This document shows, piece by piece, positions 28,204-37,085 of a DNA stretch of 64,000 nt (position 1 is the stretch's first letter; every line of letters begins with the position of its first letter). The notes beneath the pieces were generated by a model. That model was not told the origin of the DNA. It saw only the letters and a list, made by a program, of their open reading frames with translations, and did no database searches. The DNA is taken from assembly GCF_022288805.1 (NCBI RefSeq), contig NZ_JAKOPM010000002.1, positions 62,001 to 126,000 on the forward strand, written 5' to 3'. This stretch comes from Corynebacterium yonathiae. GTDB lineage: Bacteria; Actinomycetota; Actinomycetes; Mycobacteriales; Mycobacteriaceae. The translations under genes were made by a program, and so were the position numbers.

Positions 28204-29124
28204 ATGAAGCGTTTGCCACAGACCCTGACCGCTGCTGCACTGACCGGCGCACTCGCCTTTGGTGGCGCAGCTGTTGCTCAGGCCCAAGTTCCGGCCCCAG
28301 TAGAAGACAAGCCTCTGACCGAGATGCCTACCCCGTCCGCGGATGAAGAGACCGACACCGAAGGCACCCCAGCTGAAGAGGGCACCAGTGACGTTGAACG
28401 CCACGATGTTGCTGCTGATCCGATTACCGTCGATGGTGTCGAGCACTTCAAGCAGGAAGACGGTTCTTGGCTGTCCAAGCCCGTCGCAGGCAATCCTGTT
28501 CGCTTGACCCCAGAGCAGGCCGAAAAGTTCGTGGAGGAGCAGCAAGACACCGTCGATATCCCTGCTCCAGCTACGAAGAAGGACGCAGAGGGCAACGAGT
28601 GGTACCAGAGCCTGAAGGATCCAAACGTTTACGTCAACGATCCGGCTCTGGTGAATGAAGAGATCACCGACGAGATGCGCAATGCTTACGCTGAGGCATT
28701 CCCTTCTGAGGATGCAAAGCCTGAGTTTGACAAGAAGAAGCTGGCTTGGTTGGCACTGCCAGCCGCCCTGATCATCGGTGGCATCACCTGGTACCTGTCC
28801 CAGGACGGCAAGACCTACGTCAAGGACGAGGCACGCAAGAACCAGCAGCCAACCGCTGAGGAGAAGGCTGCTTCCGAGCAGCTGCTGAACGCTAACAAGG
28901 ACGAAGTTATCGCCCAAGGCGGTCAGCTCGCCGAGGGCGACGCTGCTCAGGCTGACGCTCCTTCCGCTCCGTCTGCACCAGCTGCTGGCCAGTCCACAGA
29001 CTCCGCACGTGGTATGTCCGCTGAGACCGGCTCCAACTCCGTTGCACAGGCGCCGGCTGCTCTGGCTGTAGCTGCAATGGTTGCCGCTGGCGCTTTCGCC
29101 GCACGCCGCAAGTTCTTCGCTTAA
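28204..29124 (+). CDS. Secreted, membrane-associated protein with sorting-signal-like tail
   Basis: 306 residues. A signal peptide (MKRLPQTLTAAALTGALAFG to about AQA, residue 28) is followed by an acidic Pro/Thr/Glu-rich region (30-65), a possible small domain with GNEWYQSLKDPNVYVNDPA, a hydrophobic segment (about 181-199, AWLALPAALIIGGITWYL), an Ala/Pro-rich linker, and a C-terminal hydrophobic stretch with the basic tail RRKFFA. The tail has SAETG before the hydrophobic stretch, resembling a degenerate LPXTG sorting signal. I do not recognise a function. It has a strong ribosome-binding site and its own terminator, so it is probably well expressed and monocistronic. Confidence 0.85.
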   Translation: MKRLPQTLTAAALTGALAFGGAAVAQAQVPAPVEDKPLTEMPTPSADEETDTEGTPAEEGTSDVERHDVAADPITVDGVEHFKQEDGSWLSKPVAGNPVRLTPEQAEKFVEEQQDTVDIPAPATKKDAEGNEWYQSLKDPNVYVNDPALVNEEITDEMRNAYAEAFPSEDAKPEFDKKKLAWLALPAALIIGGITWYLSQDGKTYVKDEARKNQQPTAEEKAASEQLLNANKDEVIAQGGQLAEGDAAQADAPSAPSAPAAGQSTDSARGMSAETGSNSVAQAPAALAVAAMVAAGAFAARRKFFA

Positions 29125-29165
29125 GCAAGAGCCTTCCTGCTAAATAGGAAACTGAATTGAGACTG

Positions 29166-29205
29166 GCTGCGCCGGTCGGGCTTCGGTCCGGCCGGCGCAG
29201 TTTTG
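29166..29205 (+). terminator. Terminator after the secreted-protein gene
   Basis: CTGCGCCGGTCGG pairs with CCGGCCGGCGCAG across a TTCG-type loop and is followed by TTTTG. It lies 41 bases past the stop codon. Confidence 0.9.
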
Positions 29206-29300
29206 TTCCGTCAAGAACAAGAACCACGTAAACGGAAGACGAAGACCCCAACAAGATTGAAATACCCGGACGCCGGGTAATTCTTAGTACAGTTTCCAGT

Positions 29301-29693
29301 ATGACCTACACCAAGCGCACCCTGTGGCTACACTCCGCGCTCTTTATCCTCGCGTTTCTCGCGTTTATCCTGCCCGTAGTCTTTGGCACCTCCGCTCTGC
29401 TTCCTGTCTGGTTGACCGGCGGGCTGAGTCTGGGGCTTGCGGCTTGCACGCTTGTCGACGCCGCCTATAAATTCTTCGCCCCCACTTCGCCTCGTAGCCT
29501 CCGCCTGCTCTCTGGTCTGGCCGGCCTGGTTCTGATCATCGGCTGGGGCATCTGGGTCTATATTTACGGCAATATGGCGGCCGTCGGCACAGGCTCCTAT
29601 CGAATTGGCACCTTTTTACTCGGCGCGGGAAGCGTGCTCAATCTTTTTGTAGTGGCAATTTCCTTTCTAGATTTACAGCGAAAGGCCCAATAG
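29301..29693 (+). CDS. Small four-helix membrane protein of unknown function
   Basis: 130 residues that are almost entirely four membrane helices (LHSALFILAFLAFILPVVFG; LPVWLTGGLSLGLAACTL; LSGLAGLVLIIGWGIWVYIY; IGTFLLGAGSVLNLFVVAIS). No motif points to a family. There is no clear ribosome-binding site before the ATG at 29301, so it may be translated from a leaderless or short-leader message. It converges on the siderophore ABC transporter ATPase gene with a 36-base gap. Confidence 0.7.
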   Translation: MTYTKRTLWLHSALFILAFLAFILPVVFGTSALLPVWLTGGLSLGLAACTLVDAAYKFFAPTSPRSLRLLSGLAGLVLIIGWGIWVYIYGNMAAVGTGSYRIGTFLLGAGSVLNLFVVAISFLDLQRKAQ

Positions 29694-29729
29694 AGCGTCT
29701 GGGAAACAGCCACTATTGGCAGGTTTCCA

Positions 29730-30572
29730 CTAATGCGCCGCTACGACGCGTCGGGGAACGATGATCGGGGCATCACTATCCGGATCGTCCCAGGCCTCAG
29801 CCTCGATGCCATAGGCCTGCGCCAATACCTTCGGGGACAGCGCTTGCTTCGGCGCCCCTCGAGCGATGATTTCGCCGGCTTTCATCACCACCATGGAATC
29901 AGAATAGTGGCCCGCCAGCATGAGATCATGCAGGACTACAACTACTGTTTTGCCCGCCTGCGCCTGTGCGCGAGCCAGCTCTAGCATGCGCATGGCATGG
30001 GCAGGGTCGAGGAAGGTCGTGGGTTCGTCGAGAAGCAGCACAGGCGTATCTTGTGCCAGTGCCAACGCCAGCCAGACGCGCTGGCGCTGCCCACCCGATA
30101 GCGAAGCGATATCACGATCGAGGAAGTCCACGATTTCGGTAGCCTCGCAGGCCTGCGTAATGATTTCTCGGTCCGTGGCGGAAAGGCCGCGCATCCTCCC
30201 TTGATAAGGATGACGCCCGCGCGCGACCAGCTCGCCTACCCGCAGCCCATCGGGGGCCACGGGGTGCTGTGGCAGCAGCGCCACCTGCTGCGCGGCATCC
30301 TTCGCGGACATCGCATGTAGGTCAGCTCCCCCGACCATGACGCTGCCCTGCCGTGGGGCCAGGATTTTCGAGAGAGTTTTCAGCAGCGTGGACTTACCGC
30401 AGCCATTGGGCCCAATGAGGGTGGTGACTTCGCCGGCGCGGGCGTGCAGATCGACGCCGGCAAGAATATCCCCGCCATCCTTATATCCCGCATGAATGCC
30501 GGTGGCTTGGACACTGCACCGAGACTTCGGGCTGGTGGGCTGATTAGGCCGATTAGGCCGATTTTCCGTCAT
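29730..30572 (-). CDS. Iron-siderophore ABC transporter, ATP-binding protein
   Basis: 280 residues from the ATG at 30572, preceded by AAGGAAAAG; the longer frame to 30653 is rejected. Walker A is LIGPNGCGKSTLLK, the signature LSGGQRQRVWLAL and Walker B VLLLDEPTTFLD, all of the FecE/FepC type. The N-terminus has a short Asn/Pro-rich repeat (RPNRPNQP). It is the last gene of a four-gene operon (binding protein, two permeases, ATPase) downstream of a DtxR box, so expression should rise when iron is low. Confidence 0.95.
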   Translation of the reverse strand: MTENRPNRPNQPTSPKSRCSVQATGIHAGYKDGGDILAGVDLHARAGEVTTLIGPNGCGKSTLLKTLSKILAPRQGSVMVGGADLHAMSAKDAAQQVALLPQHPVAPDGLRVGELVARGRHPYQGRMRGLSATDREIITQACEATEIVDFLDRDIASLSGGQRQRVWLALALAQDTPVLLLDEPTTFLDPAHAMRMLELARAQAQAGKTVVVVLHDLMLAGHYSDSMVVMKAGEIIARGAPKQALSPKVLAQAYGIEAEAWDDPDSDAPIIVPRRVVAAH

Positions 30573-30656
30573 ATCTTTTCCTTCATCCACGTATGACTGT
30601 GTAGCACCATCCGGCGCTGTACTTGTCAGTTTCCCCGCTGTGCCGGGGCACAATGT

Positions 30657-31691
30657 TTAGCTGCGCCCGGCCGCATTCCACACCAATATCACCAAGGCGC
30701 AGCCGCCGAGAACAGAGGAAACCACCCCTACCGGCGCATTTACCGGGATTGCGCCAGCGATGACAGCGCACACGGTAAGCAGCGCCGCACCAGCGGCCGC
30801 CGATGCCAGCGGCGATGGCGTGGGGGTGCGCGCCACCATCCGCGCCAGGTGCGGCGCTAGCAGCGCGATGAAGCCAATGGGTCCCACCACCGAGACCACC
30901 ACGGCGCTGATACCGGTTGCCGCAATAAGCAGCAGGGCGCGCTGGCGGGAAATATTCACGCCCAGGGTAGTTGCGGAGGAATCATCATGGGAAAGCAGCG
31001 GCAACTCCCTCGCGCACCAGATTCCTATAGCGAGAAACGGCGCTAATGCCGCCAGAAGTGGAAGGATAACCTCCATGCGAACAAATCCAGTCGACCCCGC
31101 GAGCCACGTTTGCGCCTCTGCAGCGCGCAGGATCTGGGCGCTGCGCATCAAATATGCCACGAGGGCCTGGAACATCAGCGATAAAGCAATACCGACGATG
31201 ACGATGCGGTTGCTCGTACCGATGCCACCAAGGACCGCGAGGAGGATGACAACGAGGAGGGCGCCGATCATCGCCAAGCATGCCCGCCACCAAAACTCCG
31301 GGATGCCCTCGGCGAAACCGGGGCGCGAATGCACGGTGCCCAAAACCACCAACACCGATGCCCCGCCGGTAACGCCTAAAATATCCGGTGAGGCCAGCGG
31401 GTTGCGCGCCATGGTTTGCGTCCAAGAACCGGCCAAGCCGAGGGCGGCGCCCACGATGATGGTGGCGATGGCAACCGGCAGGCGCAAGTCCCACACCACC
31501 CTGATGTGGCTCTCGCTGCCGCCGCCGGTGAGGACATCGATGACTTGTAGCGGGCTCAGTTCCATGGGACCTTGTCCCAGCAATACTAAGTACGCGATAA
31601 ATGCGATAAGGATGAATGCCAGCGTGGAAGCGAGCACGCGCGCGTGCCGGCGGCGTTGCTGCGCTTTTAAAAATGTGTTGATCGTGGTCAT
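30657..31691 (-). CDS. Iron-siderophore ABC transporter permease (FecCD family), second subunit
   Basis: 344 residues from the ATG at 31691, 5 bases after the stop of the preceding permease. About nine or ten membrane helices; FecCD segments include NPLASPDILGVTGGASVLVV and GPIGFIALLAPHLARMV (the ATPase-contacting loop). It pairs with the neighbouring permease to form the membrane channel. Confidence 0.95.
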   Translation of the reverse strand: MTTINTFLKAQQRRRHARVLASTLAFILIAFIAYLVLLGQGPMELSPLQVIDVLTGGGSESHIRVVWDLRLPVAIATIIVGAALGLAGSWTQTMARNPLASPDILGVTGGASVLVVLGTVHSRPGFAEGIPEFWWRACLAMIGALLVVILLAVLGGIGTSNRIVIVGIALSLMFQALVAYLMRSAQILRAAEAQTWLAGSTGFVRMEVILPLLAALAPFLAIGIWCARELPLLSHDDSSATTLGVNISRQRALLLIAATGISAVVVSVVGPIGFIALLAPHLARMVARTPTPSPLASAAAGAALLTVCAVIAGAIPVNAPVGVVSSVLGGCALVILVWNAAGRS

Positions 31692-31696
31692 GCGTT

Positions 31697-32779
31697 TTAC
31701 CCCCACGTTCTGCCCACGCCGCGGTGAGCACCCCAAATGAGGAAAGGTGCGCCCACTACCGCGAGGACGATGGACATCTCCAGCTCCGAGTTACCCACAA
31801 TGAGGCGGCCGATGATATCGGCGGCAAGCACAGCACAACCACCCAAGAACGCGGAGGGCAAAAGCATGGTGGCAACGCTAGGGCCCACCACCCGCCGCAC
31901 GATGTGGGGAATGGCAAAGCCGACGAAGGCAATGGGGCCCGTTGCTGCCGTTGCACTGCCGGCCAGCACCACGACGCTGAGCGCCGAGCCCACCCGCGCG
32001 GTGGTGGGTGATCCGCCCAAGGCGAGGGAGGACTCCTCCCCCATGGCCAAAAGGTCGAGGGGTCTAGCTGCCATCGCCGCACACGTTAGGCCGATAACAA
32101 GCCCTATGCCTGCGATCGCGACGTCTTCTGGGCCGCGGCCAAAGGTCGAGCCGATGGTCCACCGCCGCATGCTATCGAGGACGTCCGTGGAATATAGACC
32201 GATGATCATCGCGCCCGATCCCAAGGAGGCGGATACGCCGGCACCTACCAGAATGAGCGTCAGGGGATCCTGAAACCGCCGCGATACGGCTAAGACCAGC
32301 AGCGTAGTAATACCCGCGCCTGCAAGCGCGAGGGTGGTGCGCATGCCGGTAGAGGAAGCAATGCCAATGGCCGTGCCTAAGGCGACGAAGAATGACGCGC
32401 CCGCGGTAACACCAATAAATCCTGGATCCGCTAGCGGGTTTCTGGTCCACGATTGCGCCAGTACCCCGGCCACAGCAAGGGCCGCGCCAGCGAAATAAGC
32501 CAGGAAGGTGCGCGGCATGCGCAGGTTCCACACGATATCGCGGATATCCTGCTCCCCTGCTCCGCGCAGGGCAGCGATAACCTCCCCGGGCGGAATCGAC
32601 CGGGATCCTAGAGCCAAGGACGCCGCCGCCAATACCAGGCTGGCGAGGATGAGGGCGACGAGGAGAATCTTGCGCCCCTGTGCCCGCGCCCTTACCGATG
32701 TAGCGATGCCGGTGGTGCTAGAACTATCTGCTATGGAAAGCGGCTGGACTATTTCGCCGCCCTTCGTGGTTGCTAACAA
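31697..32779 (-). CDS. Iron-siderophore ABC transporter permease (FecCD family), first subunit
   Basis: 360 residues from a TTG at 32779 that touches the stop of the binding-protein gene (TAATTG). No ATG occurs before the first membrane helix, so the TTG is the likeliest start, with GAGAAG a few bases upstream as ribosome-binding site. FecCD features: RMPRTFLAYFAGAALAVAGV, NPLADPGFIGVTAGASF and GPIAFVGFAIPHIVRRV. Confidence 0.94.
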   Translation of the reverse strand: MLATTKGGEIVQPLSIADSSSTTGIATSVRARAQGRKILLVALILASLVLAAASLALGSRSIPPGEVIAALRGAGEQDIRDIVWNLRMPRTFLAYFAGAALAVAGVLAQSWTRNPLADPGFIGVTAGASFFVALGTAIGIASSTGMRTTLALAGAGITTLLVLAVSRRFQDPLTLILVGAGVSASLGSGAMIIGLYSTDVLDSMRRWTIGSTFGRGPEDVAIAGIGLVIGLTCAAMAARPLDLLAMGEESSLALGGSPTTARVGSALSVVVLAGSATAATGPIAFVGFAIPHIVRRVVGPSVATMLLPSAFLGGCAVLAADIIGRLIVGNSELEMSIVLAVVGAPFLIWGAHRGVGRTWG

Positions 32780-33727
32780 TTACAGCTTCTCTTCAAACTT
32801 ATCTACTGCCCAGGGGATGGTCACCGGGTTCGGCATACTCATGGCATTGCCGGTATCCGTATCCAGGTAGCGCACGCGACTATCCTTGACAATGTCGAGG
32901 CCTTGGAAGATCTTGTCTTTCTTCAAAGCACCGGAGGAGCCGTTGTAGTCCAGAACAAAGAGGTAATCAACCTGGTTAAGCTTCGTGTAGTTTTCTGGCG
33001 CAATATCGACGAAGAAGCTGCCACCATCGCCCTGCAACGCATCGGGGATTTCCATGCCAAGATCCTCAATGAACTGTCCGCGCCCGTCCTCCTCGGTGTA
33101 CAGGCCAATTTTGCCGTCATAAGGCATGACGATGGCCGCAGACTTGCCCTGCAATTCCGTGTGCTCGCGGCGGAATTCCTCGAAGGCCTTTTCGGTATCA
33201 CCGATAAGCTTATCGCCTTCGTCTTCCTTGCCCACCGCATCTGCGATGGTCTCCACTTGCTTTTCCCAGGGCACCTGCCAGTCTTCATAGTCATCTGGCT
33301 TTACGGTGACAGGCGCGATCTCTTCCAGAGACTCCTTCGTGCGCGCATCTACTGCCTGGTTCACCGCAATGATCTGGGTGGGGTCTGCCGCGGTGATCTG
33401 CTCAAAGGTATCCGCGGTAAATCCGGTCGCGGTATTGTAAATTACCTCAGGCTCTGCATCGCCCAAAAGCGTCTTTACCCAGGGGCCGACGCCGGAAGGA
33501 TCGCCATCGCCCTCAGCACCCCACGGCGCCACCGTCACCGGAGTAATCCCCAGGGCAAGCAAAGTGTCGGCGTCACCCAGCCCTAGGCTAGCCACGCGCT
33601 GCTCGCTGGCAGCTTCAGTCGCCTGAGCCGTTTCATCGCCCTCACCGCGCGAGCAACCGCCTAGGGCTACGGCTCCAGCGGAAACTATTGCTACGGCACC
33701 CAAGGTACGACGGCCGAAAATCTTCAT
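32780..33727 (-). CDS. Iron-siderophore-binding lipoprotein
   Basis: 315 residues. A lipoprotein signal peptide ends in the lipobox LGGC with Cys25 (MKIFGRRTLGAVAIVSAGAV before it). The rest is a Peripla_BP_2-type two-lobed domain (RVASLGLGDADTLLALGITP; VDARTKESLEEIAPV). It captures a ferric siderophore and delivers it to the two permeases downstream. The gene is divergent from the siderophore-interacting protein and next to the DtxR box at 33791. The siderophore cannot be identified from sequence. Confidence 0.95.
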   Translation of the reverse strand: MKIFGRRTLGAVAIVSAGAVALGGCSRGEGDETAQATEAASEQRVASLGLGDADTLLALGITPVTVAPWGAEGDGDPSGVGPWVKTLLGDAEPEVIYNTATGFTADTFEQITAADPTQIIAVNQAVDARTKESLEEIAPVTVKPDDYEDWQVPWEKQVETIADAVGKEDEGDKLIGDTEKAFEEFRREHTELQGKSAAIVMPYDGKIGLYTEEDGRGQFIEDLGMEIPDALQGDGGSFFVDIAPENYTKLNQVDYLFVLDYNGSSGALKKDKIFQGLDIVKDSRVRYLDTDTGNAMSMPNPVTIPWAVDKFEEKL

Positions 33728-33790
33728 GAGGCTAACCCTTTCAATAAAGGAAGTAAATAATCTTGCTTACCCTATAACGGAAAGGGTTGA

Positions 33791-33809
33791 TTAGGCAAGC
33801 CTTAGCTTA
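33791..33809. promoter_or_regulatory. DtxR-type iron box
   Basis: The 19 bases TTAGGCAAGCCTTAGCTTA match the DtxR operator consensus TWAGGTTAGSCTAACCTWA at about 15 positions. They lie between the divergent siderophore transporter operon and the siderophore-interacting protein gene, so one iron-loaded DtxR site could repress both. Confidence 0.85.
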
Positions 33810-33816
33810 ATGCGAA

Positions 33817-33828
33817 TACATTAGATGC
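33817..33828 (+). promoter_or_regulatory. -10 element for a probably leaderless transcript
   Basis: TACATT (33817-33822) ends six bases before the ATG at 33829, so transcription would start at or next to the start codon. The site overlaps no ribosome-binding sequence and abuts the DtxR box, giving direct iron repression. Confidence 0.55.
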
Positions 33829-34650
33829 ATGTCCCCTTGTCTACAATCGTCCCCGATGCCTGAACACGAACTCATTCCCGTTATCCTGACCGCTAACAGA
33901 CGGATCCGCCCGCGTCTGCACCGTCTCACGTTTTATGCCGAGGCGTTCCGGACGTACACCCTCACCGGTCCCGATGAATTCTTTGGACTCGTCATGCCTC
34001 AGGCTGAACAGGAATTTACGCCCTTCCCCGTCGACGGCATAAACCTCCGCTCAGCGGTGAATGCGATTGATAAGGAGAAGCGGCCGAACCTGCGCTGGTA
34101 CACCGTCCGCGCGCTCCACCCAGAGGAGGCCACAGTCGACGTCGACGTGGTCACCCACGGCGATTCCGGACCTGGATCGCGGTGGGTTTGCCGCGCGCAA
34201 GCCGGTGATACGGCGGGATTCTTTACCTGCAACGACCTGTGGCGACCAACCGAGGCGGCACAACTTCTAGTCGCCGACGCATCCGCTCTGCCCGCGCTAC
34301 GAAACATCTTGGCCTACCAAGAAGACCATAACCCATCGATGCTTCGCACCACCGACGTTATGGCCGTGGTGACCAGCGACGACGAGGTAGAGCCGGGCCT
34401 CGCAGCTAGGTGGGAGGCGAGCGTCCACAGCCTGCGAATCATTCATACCCAACCGCACCAGGAGACGGACGCTATCATTACCGCTCTGAGAGCGGACTAC
34501 GCCAGTGCGCCGAGGCCAGGGTACGTGTGGGCTTCCGGCGAGGGGGAGCTAGCAAAGAGCGTACGGGGCCTCGCGGTGTATGAGTGGGGCCTGGATACCA
34601 AAAACGTCACCTGGGTTCCCTACTGGTTTTATGGGAAGGCCCGGCCGTAG
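33829..34650 (+). CDS. Siderophore-interacting flavoprotein (ferric-siderophore reductase)
   Basis: 273 residues from ATG 33829; an internal ATG at 33856 is the alternative. The N-terminal FAD-binding domain includes RWYTVRALHPEEATVDVDVV and HGDSGPGSRWVCRAQAGD; the C-terminal SIP domain ends GYVWASGEGELAKSVRGLAV. Such proteins reduce ferric siderophores in the cytoplasm to release iron. No ribosome-binding site is visible, which fits a leaderless message. The divergent ABC importer and shared DtxR box place both in one iron-acquisition unit. Confidence 0.93.
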   Translation: MSPCLQSSPMPEHELIPVILTANRRIRPRLHRLTFYAEAFRTYTLTGPDEFFGLVMPQAEQEFTPFPVDGINLRSAVNAIDKEKRPNLRWYTVRALHPEEATVDVDVVTHGDSGPGSRWVCRAQAGDTAGFFTCNDLWRPTEAAQLLVADASALPALRNILAYQEDHNPSMLRTTDVMAVVTSDDEVEPGLAARWEASVHSLRIIHTQPHQETDAIITALRADYASAPRPGYVWASGEGELAKSVRGLAVYEWGLDTKNVTWVPYWFYGKARP

Positions 34651-34672
34651 AAAAGCCCTAAAACGGCGAACG

Positions 34673-34709
34673 ACCCCTGCTTCGAACCCTAGGGTTCGGA
34701 GCAGGGGCT
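34673..34709. terminator. Perfect long stem-loop between the reductase gene and rpsQ
   Basis: CCCCTGCTTCGAACCC is followed by its complement GGGTTCGGAGCAGGGG, interrupted by only one mismatch. It lies between convergent genes and can end transcription of both; T-rich stretches follow at a short distance on each strand. Confidence 0.75.
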
Positions 34710-34723
34710 GCGCTGGCTAGTTT

Positions 34724-35032
34724 TTACTTAGCCTTCTCGATGATCTCAACGAGACGGAAGTGCTTGTCCTTGGACAGCGGGCGGGTCTCAGCGATACGTA
34801 CAAGATCGCCGATGCCTGCGGTTTCTTCCTCGTCATGCACCTTAACCTTCTTGTTAGAGCGCATGATCTTGCCGTACAGGGCGTGCTGCTTGCGGTCCTC
34901 CAGCTCGACAACGATGGTCTTGCTCATCTTGTCGGATACTACGTAGCCGGTGCGAACCTTAGGAGCGCCCTTGACCTTCTCCTTCTTCGGAGTAGGTGCC
35001 TTCTTAGAATCAGTCACGTTAGCCTCACTCAT
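34724..35032 (-). CDS. rpsQ: 30S ribosomal protein S17
   Basis: 102 residues. A Lys/Thr-rich N-terminal extension of about 25 residues precedes the S17 OB fold ([37 protein letters not shown]). S17 binds the 5' domain of 16S rRNA. It is the last gene of the S10 operon here; rplN, usually next, lies 7 kb away. Confidence 0.99.
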   Translation of the reverse strand: MSEANVTDSKKAPTPKKEKVKGAPKVRTGYVVSDKMSKTIVVELEDRKQHALYGKIMRSNKKVKVHDEEETAGIGDLVRIAETRPLSKDKHFRLVEIIEKAK

Positions 35033-35034
35033 GA

Positions 35035-35265
35035 TTAAGCCTCAGCTCCCGGAGCAACGGACAGGCCCAGCTCGCGCTCGCGCAGAACGGTGTAGATGCG
35101 GGCAATGTCGCGCTTAACCGTGCCGATGCGGCGGTTGTTGGTCAGCTGGCCGGTGGCCTTCTGGAAGCGAAGGTTGAACAGCTCTTCCTTCGCATCCTTC
35201 AGGCGGGACTGCAGCTCAGCATTGTCGAGCTCACGGAACTCGTGGGCGGGGGTACCGGTTGCCAT
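35035..35265 (-). CDS. rpmC: 50S ribosomal protein L29
   Basis: 76 residues from the ATG at 35265, whose A is shared with the rplP stop (TAATG); the longer frame to 35304 is rejected. L29 hallmarks: [20 protein letters not shown] and [12 protein letters not shown]. It sits at the exit tunnel and contacts trigger factor and the secretion machinery. Confidence 0.99.
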   Translation of the reverse strand: MATGTPAHEFRELDNAELQSRLKDAKEELFNLRFQKATGQLTNNRRIGTVKRDIARIYTVLRERELGLSVAPGAEA

Positions 35266-35681
35266 TAGAACTGGTCCTCCTTCTTGATGATACGGACCTT
35301 GCAAGGAAGCTTCTGGCCAGCGCGGCGCAGAGCCTCGATTGCAACGGCATCGTTTGGATAGCTCATCTCGAAAAGTACGCGGCCCGGCTTAACGTTAGCC
35401 ACCCACTTCTCAACCGGACCCTTACCGGAACCCATACGAACGCCGAGCGGCTTCTGGGTCAACGGACGGTCCGGGAAGATGTTGATCCACACCTTGCCAC
35501 CACGCTTGACGTGGCGGTTGATGGCAATACGTGCGGCCTCAATCTGACGGTTGGTGATGTACGCCGGCTCGAGAGCCTGAATAGCGTAATCGCCGAAGTT
35601 GATGCGGTTACCGCCCTTGGACACGCCGCGACGGCTCGGGCGGTGCTGACGGCGGTACTTAACACGCTTAGGAATCAGCAT
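35265..35681 (-). CDS. rplP: 50S ribosomal protein L16
   Basis: 138 residues, full length: [20 protein letters not shown] and [21 protein letters not shown]16 helps position the A-site tRNA in the peptidyl transferase centre. It is coupled to rpmC by a one-base overlap and follows rpsC after 3 bases. Confidence 0.99.
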   Translation of the reverse strand: MLIPKRVKYRRQHRPSRRGVSKGGNRINFGDYAIQALEPAYITNRQIEAARIAINRHVKRGGKVWINIFPDRPLTQKPLGVRMGSGKGPVEKWVANVKPGRVLFEMSYPNDAVAIEALRRAGQKLPCKVRIIKKEDQF

Positions 35682-35684
35682 GGA

Positions 35685-36428
35685 TTAGCCCTCCTGCTTC
35701 TGCTGTGCACGCTGGCGGCGCTGGCCACCGCGGCGGGAGCGACCATTACGGTCACGGCCACGGCCCTGTGCCGGAGCGTTCAGTTCGGACTCGCGTACGC
35801 CACCGACGACGTCACCCTTGTAGATCCACACCTTGATGCCAATGCGGCCGAAGGTGGTGTGGGCCTCTGCGGTGCCGTAATCGATTTCGGCGCGAAGAGT
35901 GTGCAGCGGAACGCGACCCTCGTGGTAGCGCTCAACGCGGGACATTTCTGCACCGCCCAGGCGGCCGGACAGCAGAATCTTGATGCCCTTGACCTGTGGC
36001 TGACGCATAGCGGACTGGATAGCCTTGCGCATTGCACGACGGAATGCGACACGGTTAACCAGCTGCTCCGCGATGGAGTGAGCAACCAGAGTTGCGTTTG
36101 CGTCTACCTGCTTGACCTCGAGGATGTTGAGGGCAACCATCTTGCCGGTGAGCTTTTCCAGCTCGCGACGGATGCGGTCGGCCTCAGCGCCGCGGCGACC
36201 AATCACGATGCCTGGGCGAGCGGTGTGAATGTCGACGCGGACGCGGTCGCGGGTGCGCTCGATAACGACGTCGGCAATGCCGGCGCGCTCGAGTCCCTTG
36301 TTGAGGTAGTTACGAATCTTGATGTCTTCGGCTACGTAGTTCGCGTAGTCCTTATCGGCGAACCAGTGGGTCTTCCAGTCGGAAGTGATGCCCAAACGTA
36401 GGCCGTGAGGATGGATCTTCTGGCCCAT
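35685..36428 (-). CDS. rpsC: 30S ribosomal protein S3
   Basis: 247 residues: [20 protein letters not shown], the KH domain with [20 protein letters not shown], and a Arg/Gln/Gly-rich tail. S3 lines the mRNA entry channel and has helicase activity with S4 and S5. Its ATG overlaps the rplV stop by one base. Confidence 0.99.
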   Translation of the reverse strand: MGQKIHPHGLRLGITSDWKTHWFADKDYANYVAEDIKIRNYLNKGLERAGIADVVIERTRDRVRVDIHTARPGIVIGRRGAEADRIRRELEKLTGKMVALNILEVKQVDANATLVAHSIAEQLVNRVAFRRAMRKAIQSAMRQPQVKGIKILLSGRLGGAEMSRVERYHEGRVPLHTLRAEIDYGTAEAHTTFGRIGIKVWIYKGDVVGGVRESELNAPAQGRGRDRNGRSRRGGQRRQRAQQKQEG

Positions 36429-36790
36429 TACTTGGCCCCTTCCTGCTGGCTTTCGACCACCACGGTGATGTGGCTGGTGCGCTTACGAATCATGAATGCA
36501 CGACCCTGTGCACGTGGCTGGAAACGACGCATGGTCGGACCCTCGTTGGCATAAGCCTCGGAGATGACCAGAGTGCGTGGGTCGAGGCCGAAGTTGTTCT
36601 CAGCGTTAGCGGCTGCAGAAGCAACGACCTTAGCAACTGGCTTGGAAGCACCCTGCGGTGCGTACTTCAGGATAGCCAGGGCTTCGCTTACGGACTTGCC
36701 GCGGACCAGATCGAGCACGCGACGTGCCTTCATCGGGGTGACGCGGACGTAGCGGGCCGTGGCGGATGCGGAGGTGATGGTCTCACTCAT
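36428..36790 (-). CDS. rplV: 50S ribosomal protein L22
   Basis: 120 residues with the L22 core [20 protein letters not shown] and the extended loop region [20 protein letters not shown], which reaches into the exit tunnel and is the site of macrolide-affecting changes in other species. It overlaps rpsC by one base. Confidence 0.99.
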   Translation of the reverse strand: MSETITSASATARYVRVTPMKARRVLDLVRGKSVSEALAILKYAPQGASKPVAKVVASAAANAENNFGLDPRTLVISEAYANEGPTMRRFQPRAQGRAFMIRKRTSHITVVVESQQEGAK

Positions 36791-36793
36791 CGC

Positions 36794-37072
36794 TTATCGA
36801 CGTCCCTTCTTGTCATCCTTGACGTGACCCTTAAAGGTCTTGGTTGGTGCAAACTCGCCCAGCTTGTGGCCGACCATGGAATCCTCGATGAAAACCGGCA
36901 CGTGCTTGCGGCCGTCATGGACGGCGAAGGTGTGACCGATGAAATCGGGGAGAATGGTCGAACGGCGAGACCAGGTCTTGATGACCTGCTTAGTGCCTGC
37001 ATCGTTTTGAGCATCCACCTTGTTGAGGAGGTGCTCATCGACGAACGGGCCCTTCTTAAGGCTGCGTGGCAT
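36794..37072 (-). CDS. rpsS: 30S ribosomal protein S19
   Basis: 92 residues from the ATG at 37072: [20 protein letters not shown] and the tail [20 protein letters not shown]19 forms a head complex with S13. It lies 13 bases after rplB. Confidence 0.99.
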   Translation of the reverse strand: MPRSLKKGPFVDEHLLNKVDAQNDAGTKQVIKTWSRRSTILPDFIGHTFAVHDGRKHVPVFIEDSMVGHKLGEFAPTKTFKGHVKDDKKGRR

Positions 37073-37085
37073 TGTTTACCTCCTC

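Noticed and set aside
30760..31740. Plus-strand frame opposite the siderophore permease
   Set aside because: Shadow of a membrane-protein gene; Arg/Thr/Met-rich and without a ribosome-binding site.
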